From assembly GCF_008831285.2 (NCBI RefSeq), contig NC_045150.1, positions 12,011,868-12,075,867 of the forward strand: a DNA stretch of 64,000 nt. Direction: 5' to 3'. Positions 22,761 to 35,402 of this stretch are shown here, piece after piece (positions within the stretch are counted from its first letter, which is position 1; the number at the start of each line of letters is the position of its first letter). Position numbers and translations under genes: made by a program. The DNA comes from Nymphaea colorata. Taxonomy: Eukaryota > Streptophyta > Magnoliopsida > Nymphaeales > Nymphaeaceae. Below the pieces are notes generated by a model. The model worked only from the letters and a program-made list of their open reading frames with translations, was not told the origin of the DNA and searched no databases.

Positions 22761-25655
22761 ATGCATGAGGGAGCCCGACTCCGCCTCCCCTCCCTCGTCT
22801 TTCCTTCTTCTCCGTCTTTCCCCTCTTCGTCTGCTAAGACTGTCGCTTGGTGAAGCTCGAGGGCGGTGGGTGGAGCAGCGGCGAAGGTGACAGAAGGGGC
22901 AGCGGCAGCGGCGGCGATAGAGGTGGCGGCGGCGGCGGCGACGCTTTGGTAAACACTCTCCCTCTCTTTTGTGCGATTTACCCCTCTCTGCCTCTCTTTT
23001 GCTCCTGCCCTCTCTACCGCATGTCCTCTCTTCCTCCCCCCTCGCCACCCTCTTTGCCCTTTCTGCTAGCTCTCTCCCACACGATCCCTCTCTTCACTCG
23101 CTCTCACTCCCCCACCTGCCCTCTCTCTTCTCTCACCCCCCACCGTCGTTTTCCCCTTTTGGTTCGAACCCCTCCTCTCTCTGTCTCCCCTTTTCTGTCA
23201 ACGCCTCTCCCAGCCCACACGGTCCCTTCGTGAGCACTCTCTCCCTATTTTCTATTTGATTTTCCCTTTTTCCTCAACTGAGCACTCATTTTCACTAATT
23301 TTATCGCTGTTGATTGATTTTCAGCTTGGGGGAAGTGTTCTTTTTCCTCGTAGCAGTGACTAGGGGTGTTGGTGGTGGAGGCTGGGCACGATTTTTGCTG
23401 GTTGGGGAGCGATTGGACGCTTGTGGTGGCTGTCGAAGGCGTTGTAGCAGTGTGGACTTTTGTTTTAGGGTGAGCTAAACCTAATTAAGCTCAAATTATT
23501 GAATATTACCTATTAGAATAGGTATAATTATTGTTTGAGCATGCTAGAGCTTAGAATTGATTATTTGAAACACATGTTAGTGATTTTGTTTTTGGGAGAA
23601 AGTTTAGGATTATGTTGGAAAGCGTTGATTAATGCCTATAATGATCATTTAAGCATGATGTTGATTTTCGAGGTAATAGGGAAGCATGGTAGAGATTGTG
23701 TGGTTGTGGGAAAGATTTATGACTGTTTTAGTGAGCTTGTAGCACACGTTTTTGTGAACGGGTGCGTCATGGAGTTAAGTAAGGAAAGGGTACGTAAGTT
23801 AGAGGTGCCTTCAGGGTTGACGCCTTGATTTGCGAGAAAGGCATTAGTGGTGGATGGATTGATGACTTTGGGTTTTGATGTTGGTGGCAACGTCGAGATG
23901 TAAGGAGGAGGTCTTATGGAGAGCTTGTTGGTCGACACTACTCGTCGACACCCTCTTGAGGTGATGACACGTGCCTCAATGATTCTGTCTGTATTTGTTT
24001 GAATTGTTTATGTATCTAGTAGGAATCTTACCTTTGGTTTATGGTTGCAGGTACACCGGGCACATCCCGTCTACCTTGAGTTCGAAGCTCGAGGAATTTT
24101 GAAGAGTTTTGTGAGCGCGCCACAGGTATGGCGACATTTCAGGCAAATCCATGCTTGGGCAAATGGGTGATTGTGTGCTCCTAGGATCATGGGATCCTAG
24201 GATTGTGATGTGACTTGATTGATTGTCTTGTGAATGAGTATATGTATGTTTGTTCATGCGTTGATATACGATATGAATTGTTTTGAAAGGTTATTAGTAG
24301 TTGTTTTGAAAAGGCTACGCATTTGCATGTGCATGCTAGAATTGATATATGTTTAGGACAGATGAGGCAGGGTATTGAGTCGAGTGTCTCCTCGACCCCA
24401 ATTATGCATTAGAAAGCATCATAGAATGATAACTGCATAGAACAGCTACGAGTCAATTGCAGATCGAGACTACTCTCTGTGGTTTGGCTAAGTTTTTCAA
24501 AGATATGATTGATGTGATAATTAATACGAATGTTGTGTTTTGTTGCATATTCATTGCTGTGGGCAATAATGCAAATGAATGGATTGAAGGATAATTGTAC
24601 CCATATTGTATGATGGCTAGCTATGACTATTAGTGTTATGAGTAGACCTCGTGTGGAGGCATTTAGACGTGTGGGTGCACCAACCTCATGAGCTAGCCAA
24701 TCAATCTGTGAATACATTCTTCTAATGATAATAATGAATGATTAAGAGATGAGAGGCCAGTGGGATGTGGTTGTGTGTTTGGGAGACGTCCCGTTCTTGC
24801 CACTGGTCTCGCCTGTCGGAGCGCAGGCGGTGCAAGGCCCCAGGGTACTGTTGTGTGTTGTGCTTGGAGCGTTGGGCTCCCGCCTTCCCAACCTGGGTGT
24901 CCTAGGGAAGGCTGAGTATCTCTCATTAGACTTCACACATCCATGGATGAGTGCTCTATCACTGCAGCGGATGAAATGGATCCATACTGTTATGGGCCAC
25001 CACGGGGGTTGTCTCTCGGCTGTAGGTCGCCCATGGTGTGCACGTGCCTGTGTTGCACCCACAGGAACTGTCAATTCATTAAAGTCAATAAAAATGTAAT
25101 GTATATGATTGTACGTTATTGATGTGCATGTGATTGATGTGAAAGCATGTGATTGAAACTGTGTACTGTGGCCATTGAGTGGCTTGTACGTGTCGTGCTC
25201 TGACACGACATGATGATGAATGATTTTGATAATTGTTTTCTGATTTGATCCCTATCTAAGAGGGTTTGGTATTTTCCTGGCTTGTTGCCATACTGCGAAG
25301 GCTAAGCCTTCAGTTGTTTCTTTTTCAGGTTTTGACAGATCCGGGGCAGCAGGTTGAGCAGATGGCTTCACTCACGTCCTACTGGAGAGGTTTTGGGATG
25401 TGTCTTTTGTAGTGCCGGCGCGTCTTATTTTGGTTTTATTGATGTTTTGTTTTTGTTAGGCATCAATTATAGAGTGTGAGACATTTTTTGTTATACATAG
25501 ATGTGATTTTGTATGAATTGAAATGATTATATAAATGAAAGTTCGCCCCATTGCTTGGCTCATTGTCTTTTTGAATTGTTGTGTAGTCACACCTAGTTGT
25601 TTTATGTTTAGAAAAAAAAAATGTTTGAGTGTTAAAAGGTCGGGGTGTGACACTG
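22761..25655 (-). mobile_element. Probable LTR-retrotransposon-derived segment (solo-LTR-like)
   Basis: The right edge reads on the minus strand TGTCACACCCCGACC (25,639-25,653), a very common start of plant gypsy LTRs. Leftwards it includes a C/T-rich stretch (22,960-23,270) and a (GGC)n-rich patch (22,855-22,950), with no gag or pol. The Arg- and Pro-rich ORFs at 22,731-23,259 follow from base composition. The left boundary is a guess, because I could not find a matching second LTR. Confidence 0.35.
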
Positions 25656-28486
25656 TAGCATGAATTGATATCCTCAAATCTAATCGATGAGAGACAAAAA
25701 TTGCTTTTATAGCTCACGCTGCATGGATTATGGGAAAGGGAATGAAATGATATAAAATAGACAATCAAATTATGCAAACAAAAAATGAAGCGTCAAACAT
25801 TACATTATGTTGTTATCTAATATAAAGGTAAGGAGACCAAAATATTTAGGTCTGTTTACGACCATGCTCTTAACTTTTATAAATAAATAGTCGTGACTTA
25901 TTACTTGGTCCAGTAATGCATGGGTAGCAACGCAATCCACCTCAAAAAGATTTGATGTTCAAATCTAGTGGTAGTTGTCATGACCTAGTGTGCTTGAACT
26001 CTGGATAAGTCTCAAAGCAACATGTGTGAGTGATAGGCATAGGGAGGAGGTAGCAATCTTACCGAGAGTGATAAAATGAATCATTGGCCTTGAAACAAAA
26101 AAATATTTAAACATAAGAATGTAAGTGCTATGATGTGAGTATTATGTTGTTTAATACATAGCACTCTAAAAAAATTTGTGGAATTCGTTCTTAAATCGTT
26201 GATTTCTAAAATGTTTGATTAAAATAATATTTTTATTACCGTAAAAGATAGCAAACTAAGATATGTTCTCGTGTGTTTACAAGCATATTAAAATGTTAAT
26301 ATTTCAATTAAATAACTTTTAACAAGATTGTAATGGGCCCGGCTTTTGTGAGTGCACGTAGGCTCCACATCAGGCCCCTAAGGCTCGACAAAGCCAAGCT
26401 TAGGCTGTTCCAAAACCCTTGTCAACCCCAGCGCACCCTGTTTAGCTAGGGGACCGGACCTGCCGTCAAATTTATGTTCTTCCAATACCCATTTTGATGT
26501 ATACCCTTATTTAAATAAGCTTTTAACATTTTTTATTTTCTAATATCTCAGAAACCCGAGACGACTTACCAATATCTTTTTAACTGATTTGTCAACAACG
26601 CATCAAAAGGCAAAATTCTAAGCGAGTCAGCTGCCAGTGTCATATCAAGAAAAACACACACACACACATATCTATATATATAAAAAGATAGAGAGAGAAA
26701 ATAATAAAATTAAAGATATATATATGGAGATAATATTAGGCTGAGTCGAGCCCCCAGTATCCTACTCGATATTACCTATCACAACATGTTTCTGTTTCAA
26801 ATGAAACAGTTACACCAGCGTGGGTACCATCAGCAGAACAAGCAAAATACCGAAATAGAAGGTGATTTATTTCATATAATGTCTTGGGTGTGGTTTCATT
26901 TGATATGCAATTCCACCGTGGAACTGCAAGTGATTCACGGGTACTATACAGTACACTTGATCGCCGGACAAGCCTCTTTGTCGTTCCTAGATGTGAAACA
27001 ATTTATTTCTTGGATGACTGTTTACTATGTAAGTAAAACTGCATTCTCACAGTTATATCTTGATAATATACTTATATTATGTAAGAAAATATTATCTTGC
27101 TGATGGTAGTTATCAACGTATTATCAGCATGATAACTTATAGAGGTCATCATTATCATTAACGTAATTGGGATTCAAGTAGAATATTCATTTGTAAAACA
27201 AGTTAAGTTGTATTATGGACATGTGTATTACATAATTTCATTTTAGAATATGATCCTAATGTTAAGCAATTTGATGTTGATGAGGGACCATCAAATGAGA
27301 CTGCGCCATCTGCACCTTTCAAAGGTGAACGTGAAGTTAACAACTCAAGCACACATCTATGACAAATGTTCATTGGTTATCACAATGGTAAGTTTGTTCT
27401 ACGGAACTACTTAATGTATTATATGTTTAGTTTTGTACCATGAATGTTGATTTTATACCACTGCATGAGTCTAATACATTGTTTTCCCAAGACATCGAAG
27501 ATGAAGCCCCGCCCCATCAAAAAGTGTTGCATTGGGTTTGAAGGCAGGTCAATAAAAGGGGCTGATCTCTTCACAGTTTTGAACCAATTCCTGTTGAGCC
27601 ATGAAGGGCTCCTTCACTCATTTAACCTGAGCTTGACTTTGAAGAACGATTCAGAGAGGAGACTACTTGGATGAATGACTATGGGATTTCCCCTTCCTCA
27701 TTCTTTTCCCTTTTCTCATCTTTTTTGTCCTGATAAAATGAAAGACTATGGGATCTTGAAAATTAAAAGAATATTCGGATATTGGCATGTTATTTAGTGA
27801 CTTAGGAAATTGACAAATTTCTTGTGATTTATGACCGAGTTCTCCAGGTGCCCGTCAATTTTGAACTCAGTCCCTCTTGCTGTCCCTTCTCTCTCGTTGT
27901 GATGATTCAAAATGTCTCTCTTTTTTCAAACGGTCTTTTTTCATACCTTTTGTCGGTATTGAGAAAATAATTATTTCTAAATATTTTCACATATTTTAAA
28001 GTCGAGAAAATCCCAAGGACAACATCTCTGACCATGATTACCATGTTGAGAGGAAAAAAAAAGAAGAAGCAGAAGGGAGCATCTACAATGACTCAAGATT
28101 GCTTTATTTATAGGTCAGAGCTTAAAAACTTCTTTCTCTCCAACTTCTCTAAGTAGATCAGCGGTTACGCAAGGATGTAATTTGAGGTTGCCATGAAACA
28201 GTTCCAATGGAACCCACTTCCTTTTCCTGAGGTTTTCTCGCTATTCTATGGGTTCCTTGCCTTAATGTTGTTTGTCCTTAAAAGTTTGCATTTGATTATA
28301 TTTTTCTCCTTCAAGGTAGTGCAATTTTTCTCCACCTTCCAAAGAATAGGAATGCATAGCTCAATATATGCAAGAAGCTGACTATATTGCTTATAATATA
28401 GCTTCTTTTGTTGTTTAGATAACTTCATTATAAAAAGTTTAGGTTTTATATATCCAATTAATTAGCTGGTTCAACTTATTTAGTAA
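25656..28486. other. Anonymous region without supported genes
   Basis: Mostly AT-rich. It holds a GC-rich patch at 26,335-26,465, a (CA)n/(TA)n microsatellite at 26,652-26,725 and two short exon-like stretches. One follows TTTTAG at about 27,246 and reads EYDPNVKQFDVDEGPSNE; the other is at about 27,490-27,680. Neither resembles a family I can name and no gene model connects them. Confidence 0.4.
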
Positions 28487-30186
28487 TCAAGCAGCAACAA
28501 AACATGACAAAAAACAAGTTGGTAGGGCAAAATGTAAGCATACAACATATACAATATAATTACAAACATGAATAATACAAAATATGTTTTGAATATTGAA
28601 TGCTTTATCATAAAGTGTGGGACTTGTGACAGTTTTGGTTAAAGTGTCTTGTATGGTCCAAAACTGGACTGTCACTAGTTCTTTTGGTGTATAATTATTA
28701 TAATGGAGCTTAGCTCTGAAGATAGTTTCTGCCACTATTGGTTTACTTAGGGATTTGACATATTGTGGATTTACTAAAGATTGATCTATTATAGTGTTTG
28801 CCTGTATGAATTAGAGCTTGGACATCTAATATCGAATCTCCTACTGTTATTTTACATCTGACCAAGAGTTGATGAAAATAGGTTGATTCTGAGTCTATAT
28901 TTTTAAATCCAATTATCTCAAATGTTTGTTGGTGCATCAAGGCCATGTTAGAGACCTTGGCTTTTCCCTTGTGTTGTAATTGTAACTCTTTAATCTGATC
29001 TTCTATTTAGGTTTTGAATTCTTCTAAATTTTCGCAATAGGTTTCTAACCTTCTAATTCTTCTTTCTAGTTTTTGTTTTGGATTTAATTGTTGAAGGCAC
29101 AATCTACAGATTTCAATAAAACAAAGACAACAAGTCTATCTATTGTCCATACTAGGATATCTTGGGCAATAAAAGCATTGAGTGCTTAGACTGCCTTCTT
29201 TGAAATTCCATTCATGTATACATTCAAGATTCATTATCAGACTCGTATAATTCTAAAAAATCGTTAAGGATTGTTTCATTAGGTTTTGTAAATTCATTTG
29301 CTAGAGGGTACTCATCATCAGAACTTAGTTGTGTCTTATCACATTCTTCAATCGAGACAATTGAGTATATTGATTGAGTATCGCTGACATATTCATCAAT
29401 ATTAATTAATTCTTGATTTGTATTACTGATTAAGGTTGCTTCTTTTGTATAAGCATTTAAGAGCTTAGGGCAGCAGCTGCCTGAGTGATCATTTTCATTA
29501 CAAACAATACAGCAAAGTTTGTTTTTGTAGCTTCTACGTTTGTCATATTTTCTGACATGTTTTTCTTTAATTTAAGTAAGGTGCTTTTTGTTTTGATTTT
29601 CACAAGAAATATCTTTTTGTTTTTCTTTTAGGAATAATTTTTTGCTGTTTTATTTTTCTTTTAGGTTTCTTGTCCATGGATTTGCCAAACTTTTGTGGTG
29701 TATAGATCTTTATACAGAATGAGTGGTCACCTTTTAATTGTTTTTGGATTTTTATTTCTGTACATTTTTTCTCTAAACACTTACATACATACCGAATTTT
29801 TTATGCTATGTTTTGATATTTAAAGGTTTATTATGTGTAACATAATCTTCCCCTCCTATTAGTTTTCTAAAAAGTCTATCTCCAATTTCATTATTATAAG
29901 AGTTTCCAGAGATAGTAGTATAATAATAATAAGCTTTGAGAAGTTCTTTTATGAAGTTAGAACTAGTAAGACTTAATTGGTCTAGTCTGCAAATAGCTTC
30001 TTTTTGTGTTTCGTCCATCTGGACTGGTACCAGTTAATATTAATTAGATTCTAAAAACAAAGTTATAGGGATTAATTCCTACTGCTATGTCTTTTTCAAG
30101 TTCTCCGGGAAAATGTTTTTTATATGCTTTCCACTGTGATCAGGCTGTTTCTCCTAGATATGTTTCGAGATATGCTAACATTTCTC
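28487..30186 (-). pseudogene. Endogenous pararetrovirus (Caulimoviridae-like) coat-protein/protease remnant
   Basis: Minus-strand sequence looks like a decayed pararetroviral polyprotein. At 30,060-30,186 there is a capsid-like stretch (YLET...W..YKKHFPGE...NPYNF), followed at 29,806-30,018 by a segment ending FRKLIGGEDYV. About 29,474-29,517 holds a zinc knuckle of the C-x2-C-x4-H-x4-C form after a Lys/Arg-rich run. Near 28,800 there is an aspartic-protease-like site in which the usual Asp-Thr-Gly reads HTG. The reading frame is broken by stops at 30,140-30,142, 30,044-30,046, 29,224-29,226 and 29,007-29,009, and by several frameshifts. No movement protein, reverse transcriptase or RNase H is visible. 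A gag-like protein of an LTR element is the alternative, but the capsid-like motif order favours a pararetrovirus. It is inert as it stands. Confidence 0.6.
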
Positions 30187-31705
30187 TAGTGTTATACTAC
30201 TATTGTTATAACATATAGTCTTATAATTCTAGTGTTATATCATGTAGTGTTAAAATATTAATATTATAGTTTTATAATAGTGTTAAAACACTATTGTTAT
30301 GAGATTATAACACTACATGTTTTATATATTATAATACTATAATGTTATAGTGTTATAACACATGTAGTATTATAACACGTGTTGTAATTATAACATTACT
30401 GTTATAATATTATAACAATGTAGTGCTATATCAAAATTATAATATTATACTATTATAGTGTTATAATGTTATAATATTGTAGTGTTATATTATTATAACA
30501 TGTTATAACAATATGGGTTATAATACGTGTTATAATATTGTATAACATGTTATAATATTAAAATATTTGCAAGTTATAATACTATATATATGTTAATGTA
30601 ATACATGTAGTAATATATATGTTGGTGTCTTACATGTATTACACTAACATGTATATGACAGTATATACATGTTATTGTAATATGTATAACTTGTGTTATA
30701 TAATGTTATTGAAATAGTATATAACACATGTAATAATATTATAGTGTTATAACAGTGTATATAACATTATATTAGTGTAACTATAATATAAATGTAATGT
30801 GTATGTATAACTATAATATAAATGTAATGTGTATATATATTACATATAAGTAAAAGGTAGTACATATATATTTAATTATAACATATGTGTTTATATGTCA
30901 TTTAAAACTGTATAACATATGTTGTGTTATACACTAGTAATACCTGTAGTATAACTTCTGTTGTAACATATATTTGTATGGTGTTATACATTATAATATT
31001 ACATGTAGTATATATTATAACAGTATACTATATAATGTATATATATTATAACATAAAGGTTATAACATATAACATATATATGTTATATGTCATATTATAT
31101 ACTTATATAATATATCTAATTCATGTACACATGCTTGCACATTATAACGTTCGTATTAAATATATAATTAAACGTTATAACATACAACGTATGTTATATG
31201 TTGTAACACTATATATACAAATGCATACATTATATGTGTAGTGTAATATATATAATAGTACACAACATGTGTACATATAATATTACATATATATTATATA
31301 CATAATATTTTAGAATATATGTTACACTAATATACACAAATATGTTATATATATAGTGTCATAACCTCCAAGAAATAGCACTTAGTTAACACTGTAACAG
31401 TATTGTTATACAATGTAGTGTTATAGTACTATTGTTATATAACCATAATACTATTGACTACAGTGTTATAGTGTTATAAGATACTTTATAACACTATAAC
31501 AATAGTGTTATAATGTGTTATAGTACTATAGTGTTACAATATTATAACACTAGAATTTTGTAATATTATAATATTGTTATAACACTATAATGTTATATAT
31601 TACAATATGTGTTATCATATTATAACATGTAGTAGTGTTATAACACTATTATTATAATATGTAGTGTTATAACATGTTATAATAGTGTTATAGTGTTATA
31701 ACAAT
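30187..31705. repeat. Extreme AT-rich tract of TGTTATAACA-like words
   Basis: About 1.5 kb composed almost wholly of TGTTATAACA, TATAGTGTTATAA, AACATGTTATAA and TAATATTATA words, many self-complementary. It abuts the pararetrovirus remnant at its left end. No coding potential; the Ile/Tyr-rich ORF at 30,924-31,241 is compositional. Confidence 0.9.
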
Positions 31706-32560
31706 CTGAACTCATACAATTGAGGATAAGTGGTCAAATGAATGACTTAAATTACATTTGTATTCATATGAAATTGTAATTTCAATTCCTTGAATCATTC
31801 AATATAGATCTCACAACAAGTTCTACTCATGCGAATAAATATAAGTGATAAAATGAATAGCTTCAATCCCATTCAAATTCATATGAACTTATGATTTCAA
31901 TCTATTAAATCATTCAATATAAATGTAACAAAAGTTAACCATATATATGAATGGCTTAAATCTGATTCGTATTCGTAAAAACTTGTGATTTTAATCCCTT
32001 AAATAAAAAAAATATAGATGTAACAACAAGTCAAACTCATTCAATTAACTATAAGTAACGAAATGAATGGCTTAAATTCCTTTTGTATGCATACAAACTT
32101 GTGATTTCAATCCCTTAAATCATTCAATATATATGTAACAACAAGTTAAACTCATTATATTAACTATAAGGCATGAAAAGAATGGCTGAAATCCTATTCA
32201 TATTATATGAACTTGCGATTTCAATCCCTTAACTCATTCAATATAAATATAACAACAAGTTAAACTCATTATATTAACTATAAGGCATGAAAAGAATGGT
32301 TGAAATCCTATTCATATTATACGAACTTGTGATTTCAATCCCTTAAATCATTCAAGATAGATGTAACAAGTTAAGCATGTTGGATTAACTATAGGTTATC
32401 AAATTAATGTCTTAAATCTCATTTGTATTGATACACACTTGTGATTTCAATCCTTTAGGTCATTCAGTAATCATAAAACAAGACATTTTATAATCATAAA
32501 TATTCATATGAACTTGTGATTTTAATACTTTAAATCATTCAATCATTACAAAACGAATTA
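31706..32560. repeat. Tandem repeat of about 115 bp, about seven to eight units
   Basis: Each unit carries a block close to ACTTGTGATTTCAATCCCTT followed by AAATCATTCAATATA, then a TGTAACAACAAGTTAAACTC block. Blocks recur near 31,775, 31,886, 31,980, 32,097, 32,212, 32,328, 32,440 and 32,511. Spacing is 92-117 bp, shorter for the last. An inverted scrap of the same block (GATTTAAATGATTGAAATCA) lies at 32,575-32,600, at the junction with the inverted repeat. Confidence 0.85.
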
Positions 32561-32585
32561 CATTTATAATGAATGATTTAAATGA

Positions 32586-32882
32586 TTGAAATCACAAGAG
32601 TTAGTTTTGTCTGACACCCAAGACAACAAACCTAAACACAAATTTGAAGAATCTGACCTTGAAAAAAGGATTACAAGACTTAAGAACTTCAGAGAAAAAT
32701 CTGAAGAATTCCAAGAAAAGACTCAAAAGAAGCTTCTTGAGCTTCAAGAACAAATTAACTCTCTTAAAAAATCTAAGGAGAAGGGAAAAGAACCTCTTAT
32801 TACTGAATATGGTAGTAAATTAAAACTTGTAAAACCATTAACTGGTAGAAATGAATGTCATCTGAATCCTTTTGATGTATGA
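32586..32882 (+). pseudogene. Coiled-coil ORF fragment, left arm of an inverted repeat
   Basis: About 98 codons of a highly charged, heptad-like sequence (FEESDLEKRITRLKNF and KKLLELQEQINSLKKSKEK), predicted by eye to form a coiled coil. The initial ATG and its first residues derive from the adjacent tandem repeat, so they are not a native N-terminus. A second copy sits inverted at 32,940-33,155. I do not recognise the family. Its position near the pararetrovirus remnant suggests it may come from the same element, but this is inference. Confidence 0.45.
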
Positions 32883-33155
32883 AACTTATAAAACTGGGTG
32901 CTTGGACCTCAATAATAGCACCTTCAAGGATTATAAAACCACCCAGTTTTATAAGTTTCATACATCAAAAGGATTCAGATGACCCTCATTTCTACCAGTT
33001 AATAGTTTTGCAAGTTTTAATTTACTACCATATTTAGTAATAAGAGGTTCTTTTCCCTTCTCCTTAGATTTTGGAAGAGAGTTAATTTGTTCTTGAAGCT
33101 CAAGAAGCTTATTTGGAGTCTTTTCTTGGAATTATTCAGATTTTTCTCTGAACGT
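32685..33155. repeat. Inverted repeat, 216-bp arms, 39-bp loop
   Basis: Left arm 32,685-32,900 and right arm 32,940-33,155 are reverse complements at well over 90 percent identity by eye, with scattered single-base differences. The loop is 32,901-32,939. A transcript from either strand would fold into a long hairpin. Confidence 0.92.
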
Positions 33156-34132
33156 TGGAAGTTAAATTGAATTTTTACAAAAATTTAACCTAACATTTTG
33201 TAGCTTTCTCTACTCATAAAATTCAATTTAGTTAGACCAACAAATTTTTATGATTTTTTTATTCAAAATTCTGGCACATTATGCATATATTTAAAATTTT
33301 AAATGTATAAAAAGGAAAGTTGTGAGGCATGGTTAGAAAATGTAATCTAAGGGACTAATCGTGCGTGCGTGCATGCGCTTGTGTATGTTCGGTTTGCAAG
33401 GTATTATGACAACTATGCATGTAGCTAGAATGGTGACGATGTGTCCTGTTATACTTTGAGATGTGTATTTTTTATCAACATTCTTAGGATCTTAAGTACA
33501 TATAGTAACATGTATAAGTGTGTACATGTGTGTGTATGTGTGGGCATGAAGGTAATGTAAAGAGTTCATTTTTAAAAAAAGTATGCTATTTCTAAGAAAA
33601 TGGTAAAAAAAAGCCTGAAACCTCCACTTCATATAGTTCGAACCACTTTTTTTTTTTTCAGTAAGCACAGTTTCTCACTACTTTTTGGGGAAGGTTGAAG
33701 CTCCTACGCAACTCCTTAACATACAAGGGTCTATTTTTGGTGTTTCGGAGTATGGACCTCCACTGTCTTCTGTTTGTATGTCTAGTGGCCTTCTTTTGCA
33801 ACACATAAGGCTGACGTCTTGAGGTTTTGAAACGAAAACTGACTGCCTACTAGTTCCCACTTAACCATTTGACAATCTATTCGAGGATTACTACTTTTTT
33901 TCTTTTGATTTTTCTTCAAGGCTTTAAACTCCTAAACTGAAGGAACTGAAAGGATCGTCTTGGTGACATTGACTTGGCAGTTGACAGCAGCGTTCAGTTC
34001 ACAAAAATAAAGTGATAGATTCAGAAAAAAAATATTCGATCAAAACACGGTCCATTTCACCTCTACATAACGTTTATTAATCTCACACCAAATTGTCCTC
34101 AATCTGATAAATTTGGATAGCCTTGAAAAAGA
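33156..34132. other. Region without supported genes
   Basis: AT-rich DNA with a short GTGCGTGC run near 33,361, GT-rich patches (33,518-33,545) and a T homopolymer at about 33,649-33,657. The short ORFs show no recognisable motif. Confidence 0.5.
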
Positions 34133-34705
34133 TGTAAGGATATAAACAAACGTGCTGGGAAAGTGGGAGCTTGTGGCTCTCCCTTTCTCTTTTTTTCTCT
34201 CTTCTTGGATTTTTCTATTCAAGTTTGGAAGGACACATCCTTTGGCCTTTCACAGGACACTATTATACATTGCATTTGTGGTCATGTTTGAACGATGGGC
34301 AGATTGACCAAAGGATTCACCTCAAATATATATATATAGATATAGATATATATAGACACGTCTGCTTTATCCGCAGATCTTGCACAAGTAAAGTAAAACA
34401 ACTGTGGTCTTTAAGCTCTATGGATTGGGGGGGTTTTGTCCTTCCTTTAGCTGCAGTTCCTCCAGGGACTCGAGATCTAAACCCAGTTTGATGGGCAGGG
34501 CAGGTTCTTGGGTCTTGTGGGTTCTGGATCTAAATCCGACCCTGCTATTTTGGGAAGATATGGATCCAAATCTTTTGGGTCTAGCTAAGAAGAGCCCAAA
34601 AATGTTGTCTTTGTGCTGTCTTCTCCTCTATGGCTATGGCTATTGTGTTGTCCTTCTTTAGATGCATATAGATATAGGTCTCCCTAAACAGTAATATATA
34701 TATTC

Positions 34706-34740
<35 letters not shown>

Positions 34741-35175
34741 AAGAAGGCCAATTTAGGCAGGGGATAACTATAATTAATTATAATAAAATATTATAAATAT
34801 ATATATATATATAATAATAAAAGAAATTTAAAAAACCAATTATCGGGTCCGAATCGAACTTATTGGGCCCACTCGGGCCGGCCCGATAAATTCTGAGCCC
34901 GAACCCTAGTCAGGCCGAGTAGTACCTGACGGCGGCCCGACCCGATGCCCAGCCTTAATGTAAGGATATGAACAAAGGTGTCGTACCGGTCACAGTGGGA
35001 GCGTGTGGCTCGCTCTCTTTCTGTCTCTCTCTCTCTCCTTATATTTTTCTATTCAAGTTTGGAAGGAGACAACCTTTCAACTCTCACAGGTCACTATTAT
35101 GCATATTATGCATTGCATTCGTGGTCGTGTTTGAACGAAGGGTAGATTGGCCAAAGGGTTTACCTCATATGGCCA
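34133..35175. repeat. Duplicated segment of about 200 bp split by inserted repeats
   Basis: A segment starting TGTAAGGATATAAACAAACG (about 34,133-34,330) recurs starting TGTAAGGATATGAACAAAGG (about 34,959-35,170). Both include TTTTTCTATTCAAGTTTGGA and the CATTTGTGGTCATGTTTGAA type block. Between them are (AT)n/(GA)n microsatellites (34,316-34,350, 34,700-34,742) and a GC-rich patch at 34,845-34,955. A (GA)n stretch follows at 35,178-35,216. Confidence 0.75.
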
Positions 35176-35402
35176 AAAGAGAGAGAGAGAGAGAGGGAGG
35201 GAGAGAGAGAGAGAGGGGTCAACTGAGGCCGTGGATAAGCATAGAGGAAATTGCTGTAAAAGAGGGAGTACTCGATGAGGATATAGGTAGGCAACAAATC
35301 ATTGAAGCACGGGTTGATTAGTGGTGGACCAAAAAAAAGGTGCTTCAAACTCGAGAAAACAAAAAAAAATGGAACAATGCTTAAATTTCTAAGTGAATCT
35401 AA

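Noticed and set aside
22731-23259. Arg-rich minus ORF and Pro/Ser-rich plus ORFs
   Set aside because: They follow from the (GGC)n and C/T-rich composition; both strands are open together and no motif is recognisable.
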